Source: Phenylobacterium soli
Lineage (GTDB): Bacteria > Pseudomonadota > Alphaproteobacteria > Caulobacterales > Caulobacteraceae
Length of the DNA: 64,000 nt
Assembly: GCF_003254475.1 (NCBI RefSeq)
Contig: NZ_QFYQ01000001.1
Location: forward strand, 2,418,001 to 2,482,000
Direction of reading: 5' to 3'
Shown here: one piece after another, positions 18,406 through 26,270 of the stretch
Position numbering within the stretch: the stretch's first letter is position 1
Layout of the letters: each line of letters opens with the position of its first letter
Made by a program: the position numbers and the translations under genes
Notes under the pieces: model-generated
What the model was told of the DNA's origin: nothing
Database searches by the model: none
What the model saw: only the letters and a program-made list of their open reading frames with translations

Positions 18406-18885
18406 ATGGCCGTCGCATTCACCAGGGAAGAGGACTACGAGGCCCGGGCGGCGGACCTGCCGGACCGGCCGATCTCGCCCCACCGCAACCTGGTGACCGC
18501 CTCGGGCCTGGAGTCCCTGGAGGCCGAGCTCGCCGCCGCCAAGCAGGCCTATGCGGCCGCCCAGGCCGAGGGCGGCATCAGCGCCGACCGCACCGCCATG
18601 GCGCGCGCCACCCGCGACCTGCGCTACTGGTCCGCGCGGCGCGCCAGCGCCATCCTCACCGAGCCCGAGGGACCGGCCGACAAGGTCCAGTTCGGCCGCA
18701 CGGTGGAGATCGAGCGCGAGGACGGCCGCCGCCAGGCGTTCCGCATCGTCGGCGAGGACGAGGCCGATCCCGCCCAGGGACGGATCTCCTATGTGTCGCC
18801 GCTCGCCGCCGCCCTGCTCGGCAAGGAGGTCGGCGACGTGGTCACCGTCAATGGCGCGGAGCTGGAGATCGCGGCGGTCCGCTAG
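18406..18885 (+). CDS. GreA/GreB-family elongation factor homologue without acidic tip
   Basis: A 159-residue homologue of transcript-cleavage factors that act in the RNA polymerase secondary channel. The N-terminal helical hairpin (about 28-85) begins SPHRNLVTASGLESLEAELA. The C-terminal FKBP-like domain has VQFGRTVEIE and ISYVSPLAAALLGKEVGD. The tip, which in GreA/B reads GD-x-x-EN with the catalytic acids, here reads GGISADR, so the usual acid pair appears absent and the hairpin is shorter. It may modulate polymerase without stimulating cleavage. Followed 20 bases later by an acetyltransferase gene. Confidence 0.85.
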   Translation: MAVAFTREEDYEARAADLPDRPISPHRNLVTASGLESLEAELAAAKQAYAAAQAEGGISADRTAMARATRDLRYWSARRASAILTEPEGPADKVQFGRTVEIEREDGRRQAFRIVGEDEADPAQGRISYVSPLAAALLGKEVGDVVTVNGAELEIAAVR

Positions 18886-18905
18886 GGACGGGCAGGGGGC
18901 GAGGC

Positions 18906-19589
18906 ATGACCGATCATCCGCTGGACCGGCCCGTCTGGAGCGCGCTCACCACGCGCCAGGCGCATCTGGCGATCGTCGACGGCCCTGCGCGCCGCTTCGA
19001 TCCTGCCTATGGACCGTTCGCGGCCTCGGCGGATGACTCGCCGGAAAGCTGGGCGGCCCTCGTCAGGTTGAACCCGCCGCAGGGCGGCCTCGGCCTGGTG
19101 GAGGTCGAGCTGCCCCCGCCGCCGGCCGGTCTGAACGTCACGGACGCAGAGTGTTGGCAGATGGTGGCGCAGGACATCGCGCCCGCGGCGGCCGACGACG
19201 GCCTGCAGATTCTCGAACTCGGCGACGCGGACGCCGCCGAGATGCTGGCCCTGGCGATCCTGACGAAGCCGGGCCCCTTCTCCACCGCCACCCATCGCCT
19301 CGGCCAGTTCGTCGGCGTGCGCGAGGGCGGGCGCTTGATCGCCATGGCCGGCGAGCGGATGCAGCCGACGGGTTTCACCGAGGTGAGCGGGGTCTGCACT
19401 CTGCCCGAGCATCGCGGCCGGGGCCTCGCCGGACGTCTGATGCGGGTGGTGATGGGGCGCGTCGCGGCCCGCGGCGAGACTCCCTTCCTGCACTCCTACG
19501 CCGCCAACACCGGGGCCATCGCACTCTACGAGAGCCTGGGCTTCCGATATCGGCGCTCCCTGCAGTTCAGGGTGTTCGGTCCCGCCTGA
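18906..19589 (+). CDS. GNAT-family N-acetyltransferase
   Basis: A 227-residue acetyltransferase. The N-terminal half (1-100) is a variable substrate part. The C-terminal GNAT fold carries the acetyl-CoA loop LPEHRGRGLAGRLMRVVMG (about 172-190), then FLHSYAANTGAIALYESLGF, typical of the FR47-like subgroup. It follows the GreA/B-like gene closely on the same strand, with a weak GGGGGCGAGG upstream of the ATG. Substrate unknown; amino acids or small amines are common for this subgroup. Confidence 0.88.
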   Translation: MTDHPLDRPVWSALTTRQAHLAIVDGPARRFDPAYGPFAASADDSPESWAALVRLNPPQGGLGLVEVELPPPPAGLNVTDAECWQMVAQDIAPAAADDGLQILELGDADAAEMLALAILTKPGPFSTATHRLGQFVGVREGGRLIAMAGERMQPTGFTEVSGVCTLPEHRGRGLAGRLMRVVMGRVAARGETPFLHSYAANTGAIALYESLGFRYRRSLQFRVFGPA

Positions 19590-19606
19590 ATCCTGGCCGC
19601 TTGAAC

Positions 19607-20521
19607 ATGAGCCAGAGGCTCGTACATAGCGCAGGTGTGCGAACGCCGTTGGGGGGACGGGCCGTGGAATTCCAGACGCGGAAGGTGCGCGCCGGCGCGC
19701 TCGATCTGAACGTGGCCGAGGCCGGGCCGGTCGACGGGCCTCTGGTCATCCTGCTGCACGGCTTTCCGGAGTTCTGGTTCGAGTGGCGCGAGTTGATCGG
19801 GCCGCTCGCCGAGGCCGGCTTCCGCGTCGTGGCCCCCGACCAGCGCGGCTACAACCTCTCGGACAAGCCGAAGGGCGTCGACGCCTACCGGCTCGACCTT
19901 CTGGCCGGCGACATCTTCGCCCTCGCCGCCGCCCTCGGGCGCGACCGCTTCAGCGTCGTCGGTCACGACTGGGGCGCCTCGGTCGCCTGGTGGATGGCGA
20001 CGATCCGGCCGCAGCCGATCGAGCGGTTGGCGATCATGAACGCGCCGCACCCGGCGGTCTGGAAGCAGGCCATGACCACCGACCCCGAGCAGCGCAACAA
20101 GAGCCGCTACGTCCAGATGCTGCGTATTCCGGCCCTGCCGGAGCTGATGGTCAGGGCGGGCGGCTACAAGGGATTGTCCGACGCCTTCGCCAGCTCGCCG
20201 CGCCCCGAGGCCTTCACGCCGCAGATCATGGCCAGATACCAGGAAGCCTGGCGTCGGCCCGGCGCCCTGACCGGCGGCTTCAACTGGTACCGGGCGCTGT
20301 TCCGCGCCGAGCTGGCCGTCCCGGCCAAGGGTTCGATCGGCGTGCCGACCCTGGTGCTGTGGGGCGACCAGGATCCGTTCGCCGAAGCGAAGCTTGCCGA
20401 GGAGAGCGCGGCGCTCTGCGCCAGCGCCGAGGTGGTCCATTTCCCGCACGCCAGCCATTGGCTGCCGCACGACGAGCCCGACGGGGTGAGTCAGCGGCTG
20501 CTGGCGTTCCTGAGAGGCTAG
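19607..20521 (+). CDS. alpha/beta-hydrolase, epoxide hydrolase-like
   Basis: About 304 residues. Oxyanion motif LLHGFPEFWFEWRE, then APDQRGYNLSDKPKG, and nucleophile elbow VVGHDWGASVAW, where aspartate rather than serine is the nucleophile, as in epoxide hydrolases and haloalkane dehalogenases. Late acid in LWGDQDPF and catalytic histidine in PHASHWLPHDEP. The start may be ATG 19607 or a GTG at VEFQTRKV. A second protein of the same type is encoded at 50505-51380. Substrate not predictable from sequence. Confidence 0.88.
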   Translation: MSQRLVHSAGVRTPLGGRAVEFQTRKVRAGALDLNVAEAGPVDGPLVILLHGFPEFWFEWRELIGPLAEAGFRVVAPDQRGYNLSDKPKGVDAYRLDLLAGDIFALAAALGRDRFSVVGHDWGASVAWWMATIRPQPIERLAIMNAPHPAVWKQAMTTDPEQRNKSRYVQMLRIPALPELMVRAGGYKGLSDAFASSPRPEAFTPQIMARYQEAWRRPGALTGGFNWYRALFRAELAVPAKGSIGVPTLVLWGDQDPFAEAKLAEESAALCASAEVVHFPHASHWLPHDEPDGVSQRLLAFLRG

Positions 20522-20530
20522 GACCCGCCG

Positions 20531-20737
20531 TCAGGCGCGGGGGCGCAGCGCCTCGCCGAGCACCCGGCCCACCTGCAGGCCGCTCTGCCCGGCCCAGTAG
20601 AGGAAGCCCAGGCCGAAGGCGACCCAGATCAGGTTGCGCAGCAGCACCGGCAGCGGACCGGCGTTGGGCAGGAAGGTCAGCACCGCCTGCACCACCACCA
20701 GGCCGGCGCCCCATTCCATCAGCACCGGCGGGCGCAT
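20531..20737 (-). CDS. small membrane protein (68 aa)
   Basis: A 68-residue protein with two hydrophobic segments (about 9-27 GLVVVQAVLTFLPNAG and 31-52 LLRNLIWVAFGLGFLYWAG). Function unknown. Its ATG overlaps the stop of the next gene upstream on the same strand (TGATG), which supports a coupled pair. Converges with the hydrolase, nine bases apart. Confidence 0.6.
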   Translation of the reverse strand: MRPPVLMEWGAGLVVVQAVLTFLPNAGPLPVLLRNLIWVAFGLGFLYWAGQSGLQVGRVLGEALRPRA

Positions 20738-20913
20738 CAGCGGACCACCGTGAACAGGGCCTGGGCGTCGCGGCGCAGGTGGACCGCCTGCAGGTGCTCG
20801 TTCTCCAGCAGCTCGCGGGCCCGGTCGAGGGCGGCCTCGACCGAGTCGGAACTCAGGAACTCGACCCGCTTCGCCCCGTCGGCGAAGTCCAGGTGAAGCT
20901 CGTAGCGGTGCAT
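20737..20913 (-). CDS. small hypothetical protein (58 aa)
   Basis: A 58-residue protein starting MHRYELHLDFADGAKRVEF, with a helix SVEAALDRARELLENEHLQ and a final strand ending LFTVVR. This beta-alpha-beta pattern looks like a small folded domain. An alternative upstream start at 21051 would add 46 residues of unlikely composition. Translationally coupled to the following membrane protein by TGATG. Confidence 0.6.
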   Translation of the reverse strand: MHRYELHLDFADGAKRVEFLSSDSVEAALDRARELLENEHLQAVHLRRDAQALFTVVR

Positions 20914-21184
20914 CGTTCGATCTACAGGTTCCCGCCTGGCGGAGTTCGCGACCAAGGACCCGTCCGTCCGGCCGGCCACGCCAGGCCCGTCCAGCTTGAC
21001 CGTCCCCTCGGCTCCGCCCTTGATCCATCTCAAGGGACCATCTGCGGCCATACCGAAATTTCGATAATGTCTTCAAGACGCGGTCGCCGCAGGGGCGATC
21101 CCGGTTCGCCGCCGTTGCGAAAAAACTGTACGGCCCCGCGAGCCGCCGTCACCCTGAGCGGACCATTCGTGGTGATTCCCCGAT

Positions 21185-21589
21185 TTGAGTAACCTAGCGG
21201 CGAGGCGCGTAGTGGCCGGAGCGAACATACTGGTCGTTGAAGACGACGCTGAGCTGCTCCAGCTGATCGGCCGCGCGCTGGAGGCCGCGGGGCATCGGGT
21301 CCAGCTGGCGCCTTCGGGGGAGGCGGGGCTCCGGCAGTTCCAGGCCGATCCGCCGGACCTGGTGGTCTGCGACATCGTCATGCCCGATCGCGACGGCATC
21401 GAGCTGATCCCGCAGATGAAGGCGCTGAAGGACGAGGTGAAGATCCTGGCGATCTCCGGACGCCAGATGATCGGCCTGTTGGATGTCCTCAATCTGGCGC
21501 TGCAGCTCGGCGCCGATTCGACCCTGCCGAAGCCCTTCGAGCTTGACAACCTGGTCGCCCACGCCGAGGCCTTGCTGCCCGCGCGGTAG
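21185..21589 (+). CDS. single-domain response regulator (receiver only)
   Basis: A 134-residue stand-alone receiver domain with no output domain. Visible: acidic pocket ILVVEDDAE, phospho-acceptor aspartate in LVVCDIVMPDRDG (about 58), switch serine in ILAISG, and the conserved lysine in LPKPFELDNL. The start is TTG at 21185 or a GTG a few codons in. No histidine kinase nearby, so it is an orphan; such proteins usually relay phosphate or bind partners. Followed by a strong nested inverted repeat. Confidence 0.92.
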   Translation: MSNLAARRVVAGANILVVEDDAELLQLIGRALEAAGHRVQLAPSGEAGLRQFQADPPDLVVCDIVMPDRDGIELIPQMKALKDEVKILAISGRQMIGLLDVLNLALQLGADSTLPKPFELDNLVAHAEALLPAR

Positions 21590-21660
21590 AGCGGCTCGCC
21601 GCGCAGGCGAGGCGCTCATCCCTCAAAAGCGAAATCTCGCGTCGGGCCTTGGCAAGGCGC

Positions 21661-21695
21661 GGATATTCCGCGCATTCGCGCGACTAGAAATATCC
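21661..21695. repeat. nested inverted repeat downstream of the receiver gene
   Basis: GGATATT (21661-21667) and AATATCC (21689-21695) are perfect inverted copies, with an inner CGCGC/GCGCG stem. It could form a two-part hairpin, either a transcript 3' end for the receiver gene or an operator for the next gene. No clear T-run follows. Confidence 0.5.
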
Positions 21696-21751
21696 GTATG
21701 CTGCGCTTAAGGTGCACCCCCAGAAGTTGATCGGGGGATATTTCGCAACTC

Positions 21752-21976
21752 ATGCGAATGAAGCGGGAGCAGGCCGCCATCGCGGTCAGCGCGCCCTTGA
21801 TGCTCGGCGGGCTGGTGGCTGCGGCGCTCGCGGACACCTGGCCGGTGCGGCTTGGCGGCGCGGCGATGGTGATCGGCGCCTCGGTGGCGCTCGCCGTCAC
21901 GGGGCGGCGGGCCCGCCAGCTCAGTTGGGGACTGGCGGCTCTGGGTGCGGTGGCCGTCCTGGCCAGCTGTATCTAG
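21752..21976 (+). CDS. small multi-pass membrane protein (74 aa)
   Basis: A 74-residue protein with a basic N-terminus (MRMKREQ) and three hydrophobic stretches (about 10-27, 33-48, 55-74), most likely an inner-membrane protein. The size and layout are holin-like but also fit many small membrane proteins. It precedes a single-span membrane protein and a lipoprotein on the same strand. The start could also be six bases later; no strong ribosome-binding site is visible. Confidence 0.55.
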   Translation: MRMKREQAAIAVSAPLMLGGLVAAALADTWPVRLGGAAMVIGASVALAVTGRRARQLSWGLAALGAVAVLASCI

Positions 21977-22086
21977 TCCCCATCTAATCCTCCGCTCGCT
22001 TCATCCACAGGCGTTCGGCCATTCCGCCGCATTGACGCCTTGAGGCTGGGGTCTGCTCAATCGCGGGTAGTCGAGGGAGGTGGGCT

Positions 22087-22488
22087 ATGCTTCGCGGGAT
22101 GACCCGCATCTTCACCCATAGGGCCGCCGGCGTGGCGTGGTGCCTGATGGCCCTTTCGCTCGCGGTGGTGCTTGGCGTGACCACGGCGCAATCGAGGCGT
22201 CAGGAGGACTTCCTGAAGGGGCGCATCGCCGCCCTGGCGACCCACGACGCCTCGCAATTGCAAGCCGAGCTGGTGAGCTGCCGCGCCACGGTGCGTTCGT
22301 ATGCCTCCGCCGCGTCGGCCGTCGCGGCGCGCCAGGTCCAGGCCGAGACCACCCCGGTCAAGGCGGCCCGGCAGGATCCGCGCGCGCTCGCCGCTGAGCT
22401 GGCCAACACCCCGCCGGCGGGCTTCGACGTCTGTGCGCGCATGGAGAGCGCCGACCAGGCGGTGCTGAAGGCCCTGGATCGCCGATGA
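22087..22488 (+). CDS. single-span membrane protein, possible i-spanin-like
   Basis: A 133-residue protein with a short basic N-terminus, one transmembrane segment (about 15-33, VAWCLMALSLAVVLGV) and a helical periplasmic region with two cysteines (ELVSCRATV, FDVCARME). GGGAGG lies about seven bases before the ATG. Its end overlaps the start of a proline-rich lipoprotein gene as ATGA. This membrane-anchor plus lipoprotein pair resembles phage Rz/Rz1 spanins, but no phage genes are near, so the name is only a suggestion. Confidence 0.6.
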   Translation: MLRGMTRIFTHRAAGVAWCLMALSLAVVLGVTTAQSRRQEDFLKGRIAALATHDASQLQAELVSCRATVRSYASAASAVAARQVQAETTPVKAARQDPRALAAELANTPPAGFDVCARMESADQAVLKALDRR

Positions 22489-22844
22489 GAGGGCCGGCGA
22501 GAGGGCCGGCGACGGTCGCGGTCCTCGCGGCCCTGGCGCTCTCAGGTTGCGCCGCTTTGCGCGTGCCGCCGGGGCCGCCTCCGGCGCGCGCCGCGCCGCC
22601 GCCCCGCGCGGCCGCTCCCGCGCCGCCGCCGAAGGTGGTGCGGCCGCTGGCCGCCAAGCCGGTGAAGTGCGTTCCCGAGGACCTCGGCCCTGCGCCCGCC
22701 TATCCAGACACCGACGCCGCCCTGCGCGACGCGGGCGGCGCCGCCGACCGTTACCAGTTGCTGGCGGCCGGCCGGCTGCTGCGTGAGCAACGGCTTCAGA
22801 AGCTCGAAGACGTCGTCAAGCGCTGTCGCGCTGTCGCCCGCTAG
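22485..22844 (+). CDS. proline-rich lipoprotein, possible o-spanin-like
   Basis: A 119-residue predicted lipoprotein: signal peptide with lipobox ALSGC (Cys22), a proline-rich linker (about 27-52, PPGPPPARAAPPPRAA), then a helical domain with LGPAPAYPDTDAALRDAGG and AAGRLLREQRLQKLEDVVKRC. Translationally coupled (ATGA) to the membrane protein before it. Proline-rich outer-membrane lipoproteins paired with an inner-membrane helical protein are typical of spanins, but other envelope roles are possible. Confidence 0.65.
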   Translation: MRGPARGPATVAVLAALALSGCAALRVPPGPPPARAAPPPRAAAPAPPPKVVRPLAAKPVKCVPEDLGPAPAYPDTDAALRDAGGAADRYQLLAAGRLLREQRLQKLEDVVKRCRAVAR

Positions 22845-22905
22845 AGACTTGCTTTTTTGAAGGTTTGGCGCGGAACGCGCGGCCCTTCGCATAAGTTAGT
22901 CCGGC

Positions 22906-23142
22906 ATGCCGAAGTACTTCTTCAACACCGTGGACGGACGGCGTTATCCCGACGAAGACGGCATGGAGCTCGGCGACCTCGACGGGGTCCGGTCGCGAGC
23001 CACGCGCGTCATCGGCGAACTGCTCAAGGAGCGGTCGGCCGATTTCTGGGATACTGGGCGCCTCAGGCTCGAGGTGACCGACGAGGGAGGCAAGGTCGTG
23101 CTGGTGCTCGACGTCTCCCTGACCTGCCAGATCGCCGCCTGA
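22906..23142 (+). CDS. DUF6894-family small protein
   Basis: A 78-residue soluble protein with the pattern of the DUF6894 family, frequent in alphaproteobacteria: MPKYFFNTVDGRRYPDEDG at the start, LDGVRSRATRVIGELL in the middle, LRLEVTDEGGKVVLVLDVSL at the end. Function unknown. The 61-base gap before it carries no clear promoter. Family call is from memory of the pattern. Confidence 0.75.
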   Translation: MPKYFFNTVDGRRYPDEDGMELGDLDGVRSRATRVIGELLKERSADFWDTGRLRLEVTDEGGKVVLVLDVSLTCQIAA

Positions 23143-23305
23143 AGCGCGGGATCGAACGCCGAAGCCGGGCGTTCACGTTCCATGGAGAACGAAGCCGACA
23201 AGCTGGCCCGTCTGGTCGAAGCGCTTCGGCGGGCCGTGATAGGCGCCGAACTGCGTCGCGGCCGGACGGCGCGTCCGCGCTCGCGGGCGACCTAGGTCCC
23301 GAGCC

Positions 23306-23419
23306 TCAGGCTGTGACGATCGCCGCCCAAATGGCCGCGCCGGCCACGGCTGCGCCGAGCGCCAGGCCTGCGATCAGACCCAGCAGATAGTCGGCCGGGG
23401 GAATCGGACGCCATTGCAT
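23306..23419 (-). CDS. tiny single-span membrane protein (37 aa)
   Basis: A 37-residue frame starting MQWRPIPPADYLLG followed by one strongly hydrophobic segment (LIAGLALGAAVAGAAIWAAI). It looks like a real membrane peptide, but no good ribosome-binding site is visible and the frame is short, so it could be chance. Confidence 0.4.
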   Translation of the reverse strand: MQWRPIPPADYLLGLIAGLALGAAVAGAAIWAAIVTA

Positions 23420-23502
23420 GACGCTCGACTTCCCAGCGCCGTGCGCCCCGCGCCACCGAACCAAAGTTGCAGGGTGGCGACCTGATAGCTTCGGTAGCGG
23501 AG

Positions 23503-23706
23503 CTAGATGCGCCCCAGGAGCGCCGACTCGGCCATGTCCAGCCAGATCTCGGCGATGTCGCACAGCGTGGTGCGCTCCAGCTCCGTGGTCGCCTGGGCCA
23601 GAAGCTCGAAGGCCTCCTGGGCGCGGCGCGTATAGCGCGCCGCAGCGTCGGCGCCGCTGGTCGTGAGGCGCTCCGGGCGTGGGAAGGGTTCTATGATGGC
23701 CGACAT
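23503..23706 (-). CDS. small hypothetical helical protein (67 aa)
   Basis: A 67-residue protein: N-terminal PFPRPERLT, then a helical region (AARYTRRAQEAFELLAQATTELERT and CDIAEIWLDMAESALL). GGAG lies five bases before the ATG at 23706, which decides the start. No membrane segment. Function unknown. Confidence 0.6.
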   Translation of the reverse strand: MSAIIEPFPRPERLTTSGADAAARYTRRAQEAFELLAQATTELERTTLCDIAEIWLDMAESALLGRI

Positions 23707-23872
23707 GGGCGCTCCGTCAGGCGGGAGCGCTTCCGCGTTCTCAGCACCGGCAGCCAAGGTGAAGCCGGCGATGACGGAAGGTTACACCCGGGGGGCGGGA
23801 CCGTCGCGACAATTCTCCGGCAGCGCTTGTGATAACTCCCCAAGCTGGGGGCAACCGGGGTAGAAGAGGGCG

Positions 23873-24331
23873 ATGACGGACACCGCCTGCGAGGTCTGGT
23901 TCTACCACCTGGAGCGCACCGGGCTCGACCAGGCCTTGCCCGAGCTCCTGGAGAAGACTCTGTCGCGGGGCTGGAAGGCGCTGGTGCGCACCGCCGAGCC
24001 GGCGCGGGTGGAGCACCTCGATGGCTGGTTGTGGAGCTATCGCGACGAGAGCTTCCTGCCGCACGCGCCGGCCGCCGAGCCCAACGCCGCGCGCCAGCCG
24101 ATCCTGCTGACCACCGATTTCGAGAACCCCAACGCCGCCGACGCCCTGTTCCTGGTCGATGGCGCCGAGCCGGGGGATCTGGCCGGGTTCGCCCGTTGCG
24201 TGGTGCTCTTCGACGGGGCCGACGAAGTCCAGCTCTCCGGCGCCCGGGCGCTCTGGAGCCGCATCAAGGGGCTGGGCCACCCGGTGTCCTACTGGAAGCA
24301 GCAGGCCCGCGGCTGGGAGAAGCAGGCGTGA
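23873..24331 (+). CDS. holC: DNA polymerase III chi subunit
   Basis: HolC, 152 residues, the chi subunit of the replicative polymerase clamp-loader complex, linking it to single-strand binding protein. Visible: EVWFYHLERTGLDQALPELLEKTLSRGWKA split over the first 40 residues, LDGWLWSYRDESFLPH, ILLTTDFENPNAADALFLVDG, and the C-terminal RARLWS-like ARALWSRIKGLGHPVSYWKQ. Its stop overlaps the GTG start of the following lipoprotein gene (GTGA). Confidence 0.93.
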   Translation: MTDTACEVWFYHLERTGLDQALPELLEKTLSRGWKALVRTAEPARVEHLDGWLWSYRDESFLPHAPAAEPNAARQPILLTTDFENPNAADALFLVDGAEPGDLAGFARCVVLFDGADEVQLSGARALWSRIKGLGHPVSYWKQQARGWEKQA

Positions 24332-24675
24332 GGCGTCTGCTGGCCGTCGCCGCCCTCGTCCTGATCGCCAACGGCTGCGCCAGTCCGCCGCCGACCCCCG
24401 AGCCGCCGTTCGGCGCGCCGCCTGCGGACCGGGCAGGCGCAGAGGCGCCGCCGCCCGAAGCGGAGCCCGAGACCGCGCCCAAGGACGCCTGCGGCGCCGC
24501 CGAGGCGCAGGGACTGGTCGGCCGGCCGCGCACCGAAATCCCCGTGCCGCTCGACCCGTCGCGTCAGCGGGTCGCCTGCACCACCTGTCCGATCACCCAG
24601 GACGAGCGGCCCGACCGCCTGAACTTCTTCTTCGACGCCGCGACGGGGATCATCAGACAGGTCCGCTGCGGCTAG
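24328..24675 (+). CDS. I78-family peptidase-inhibitor-like lipoprotein
   Basis: A 115-residue predicted lipoprotein: signal peptide with lipobox IANGC (Cys17), a Pro/Glu-rich spacer (about 18-50), then a domain matching the I78 inhibitor pattern (DACGAAEAQGLVGRP, DERPDRLNFFFDAATG, ending IIRQVRCG). The family contains inhibitors of serine peptidases. This copy has two extra cysteines in ACTTCPITQ. GTG start coupled to holC; converges with the glycosyltransferase with a four-base overlap. Confidence 0.8.
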   Translation: MRRLLAVAALVLIANGCASPPPTPEPPFGAPPADRAGAEAPPPEAEPETAPKDACGAAEAQGLVGRPRTEIPVPLDPSRQRVACTTCPITQDERPDRLNFFFDAATGIIRQVRCG

Positions 24676-25913
24676 GGCGCTGGCAGATCGGGGACCGCGA
24701 CGCCGAGTTCGCGGATCAGGTCGATCCATGCCGCCAGGCCCGCCCGCCGGTCGAACAGCCTCTCGGCCGTGGCGCGGGCTGCGGCGCGTAGGCCGGCCTG
24801 GGCCGCCGGATCGCGGCAGGCCGCGATCATCGCTTCGGAGAGGGCGGCCACGTCGAAGAACGGCAGCAGCCGCCCGTTGATCCCGTTCTCGATCGCATCG
24901 CGCAGCGGCGCGGTGTCCGAGCCGATCACGTAGCAGCCCGACGCCATCGCCTCGGCCAGCGACCAGGAAAGCACGAAGGGATAGGAATAGTAGACGTGGG
25001 CGGTGGAGAGCCTGAGCGCCGCCAGCATGCGCGCGTGCGGCACCCGGCCCAGGAAATGAACCCGCGCGGGATCGATCTCGACGCCCTCGAAACAGACCTC
25101 CTTCCAGGTCTTCCCGTTCGGCGCCGAGCCCGAGTAGCCATGGTCGCCCATGTTGCCGATCAGGATCGCCTGGGCCTGGGGAACCTCGGCGAGCAGCCGG
25201 GGGAGGGCGCGCGCCAGGATGTGCAGCCCCCGGAGGGGCTCCATGTTATTGTTCACATGGGTGATGACCGGCGTGCCCGGCTGGATCACCCGTCCGTCGT
25301 CGAGGACGAACGGCTCCGCCGGACCGGGGCGGATGACGTCCAGCTCGACGCCCTCGTGGATCAGCCGGACCAGAGGCTGGAACACCTTGGGCAGGGTCGC
25401 GGCCTGGAACGGCGTCGGGCAGACGAGGGCGTCGGCGTCGGTCATCGCCATGGACGAGACCGCGTTCTTGGACCTCGCCAGCAGCCGGGCTTCCTCGGTG
25501 TAGGGCTTGAACTCGAGGTCGAAGCCCACGTCGAGGCCGCGGGAGGCGTAGAAGAACTCGGGGTAGAGGATCTGCCGCGCCTGGGGCCAGACTTCCTTGA
25601 GCAGGGCCGTCTCGCCCCAGCCGGTGTGGCCGATGATCAGGTCGGGCGTGAACCCCTGGGACTGGGCGCGCTGGGCCGCGGCGTGGGTGTAGGAGGCGCG
25701 CAGGAAGTCCGCCTCGGCGCGGACCGCCAGGGGAAGGATGCCGAAGGTGGTGCCGCGCTGGATCGCATACTTCAGCGAGGGCACGCCCGGCACGTCGCCC
25801 GACGCGTGCTGCTGGGCGATGGCGCCGCAGCGCACGCCCCGCGCCACCAGGGTCTCGGCGAGCGCCCGGAACTGGGCTGGGAAGTTGTTGTGGACAAAGA
25901 GGACCGTCGCCAT
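24672..25913 (-). CDS. GT4-type glycosyltransferase
   Basis: A 413-residue GT-B-fold retaining glycosyltransferase. The N-terminal domain (about 1-200) begins VLFVHNNFPAQFRALAETL and has LIIGHTGWGETALLKEVWP. The C-terminal nucleotide-sugar domain has RVHFLGRVPHARMLAALRLS and the conserved LSWSLAEAMASGCYVIGS (family E-x7-E region) with APLRDAIENGINGRLL. No membrane segment. The acceptor is unknown; envelope or exopolysaccharide synthesis is likely. It stands alone, next to tRNA-Leu. Confidence 0.88.
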   Translation of the reverse strand: MATVLFVHNNFPAQFRALAETLVARGVRCGAIAQQHASGDVPGVPSLKYAIQRGTTFGILPLAVRAEADFLRASYTHAAAQRAQSQGFTPDLIIGHTGWGETALLKEVWPQARQILYPEFFYASRGLDVGFDLEFKPYTEEARLLARSKNAVSSMAMTDADALVCPTPFQAATLPKVFQPLVRLIHEGVELDVIRPGPAEPFVLDDGRVIQPGTPVITHVNNNMEPLRGLHILARALPRLLAEVPQAQAILIGNMGDHGYSGSAPNGKTWKEVCFEGVEIDPARVHFLGRVPHARMLAALRLSTAHVYYSYPFVLSWSLAEAMASGCYVIGSDTAPLRDAIENGINGRLLPFFDVAALSEAMIAACRDPAAQAGLRAAARATAERLFDRRAGLAAWIDLIRELGVAVPDLPAP

Positions 25914-25955
25914 GCGGCGCCCTTAACTCCCGAGGCGTCGGCGCTTACGGCGCCC

Positions 25956-26040
25956 TGGTGCGGATGAGAGGACTCGAACCTCCACGCCTTGCGGCGCTGG
26001 AACCTAAATCCAGTGCGTCTACCAGTTCCGCCACATCCGC
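25956..26040 (-). tRNA. tRNA-Leu (anticodon UAG)
   Basis: An 85-base cloverleaf on the minus strand: acceptor stem GCGGATG/CATCCGC, encoded CCA end (25956-25958), D-loop with AACTGGTAGACGC, anticodon stem CTGGA/TCCAG around loop TTTAGGT giving UAG, a long variable arm typical of tRNA-Leu, and T-loop GGTTCGAGTCC. Reads CUA and related leucine codons. Confidence 0.95.
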
Positions 26041-26270
26041 GCTGTCGTTGCTGTCGCGGCGCCCGGCCGCGACGTCAAGTTCTAAGGCCTCGTCGTCTGG
26101 ACTTGGCCGCAACACGGCCGGGCAATGCTAGGGACTTGGATGGCGCCTGCCGCCGTGACATAAGGGCGCCCGCGCGCCGCCCGCTCCAGTGAGGCGGCGC
26201 TTGTCCATTTCCAGCCAATGGGGCCGGCGCGGCAACTGCCCGCGGACGTCCCGCAATCTGAAGAATGTCC

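Noticed and set aside
21752-23142. Prophage remnant
   Set aside because: Beyond the spanin-like pair there is no integrase, capsid, tail or endolysin gene, and no attachment-site repeat was seen.
23182-23295. 37-codon frame starting MENEADKLARLV
   Set aside because: No ribosome-binding site and an Arg-rich tail; too short to support.
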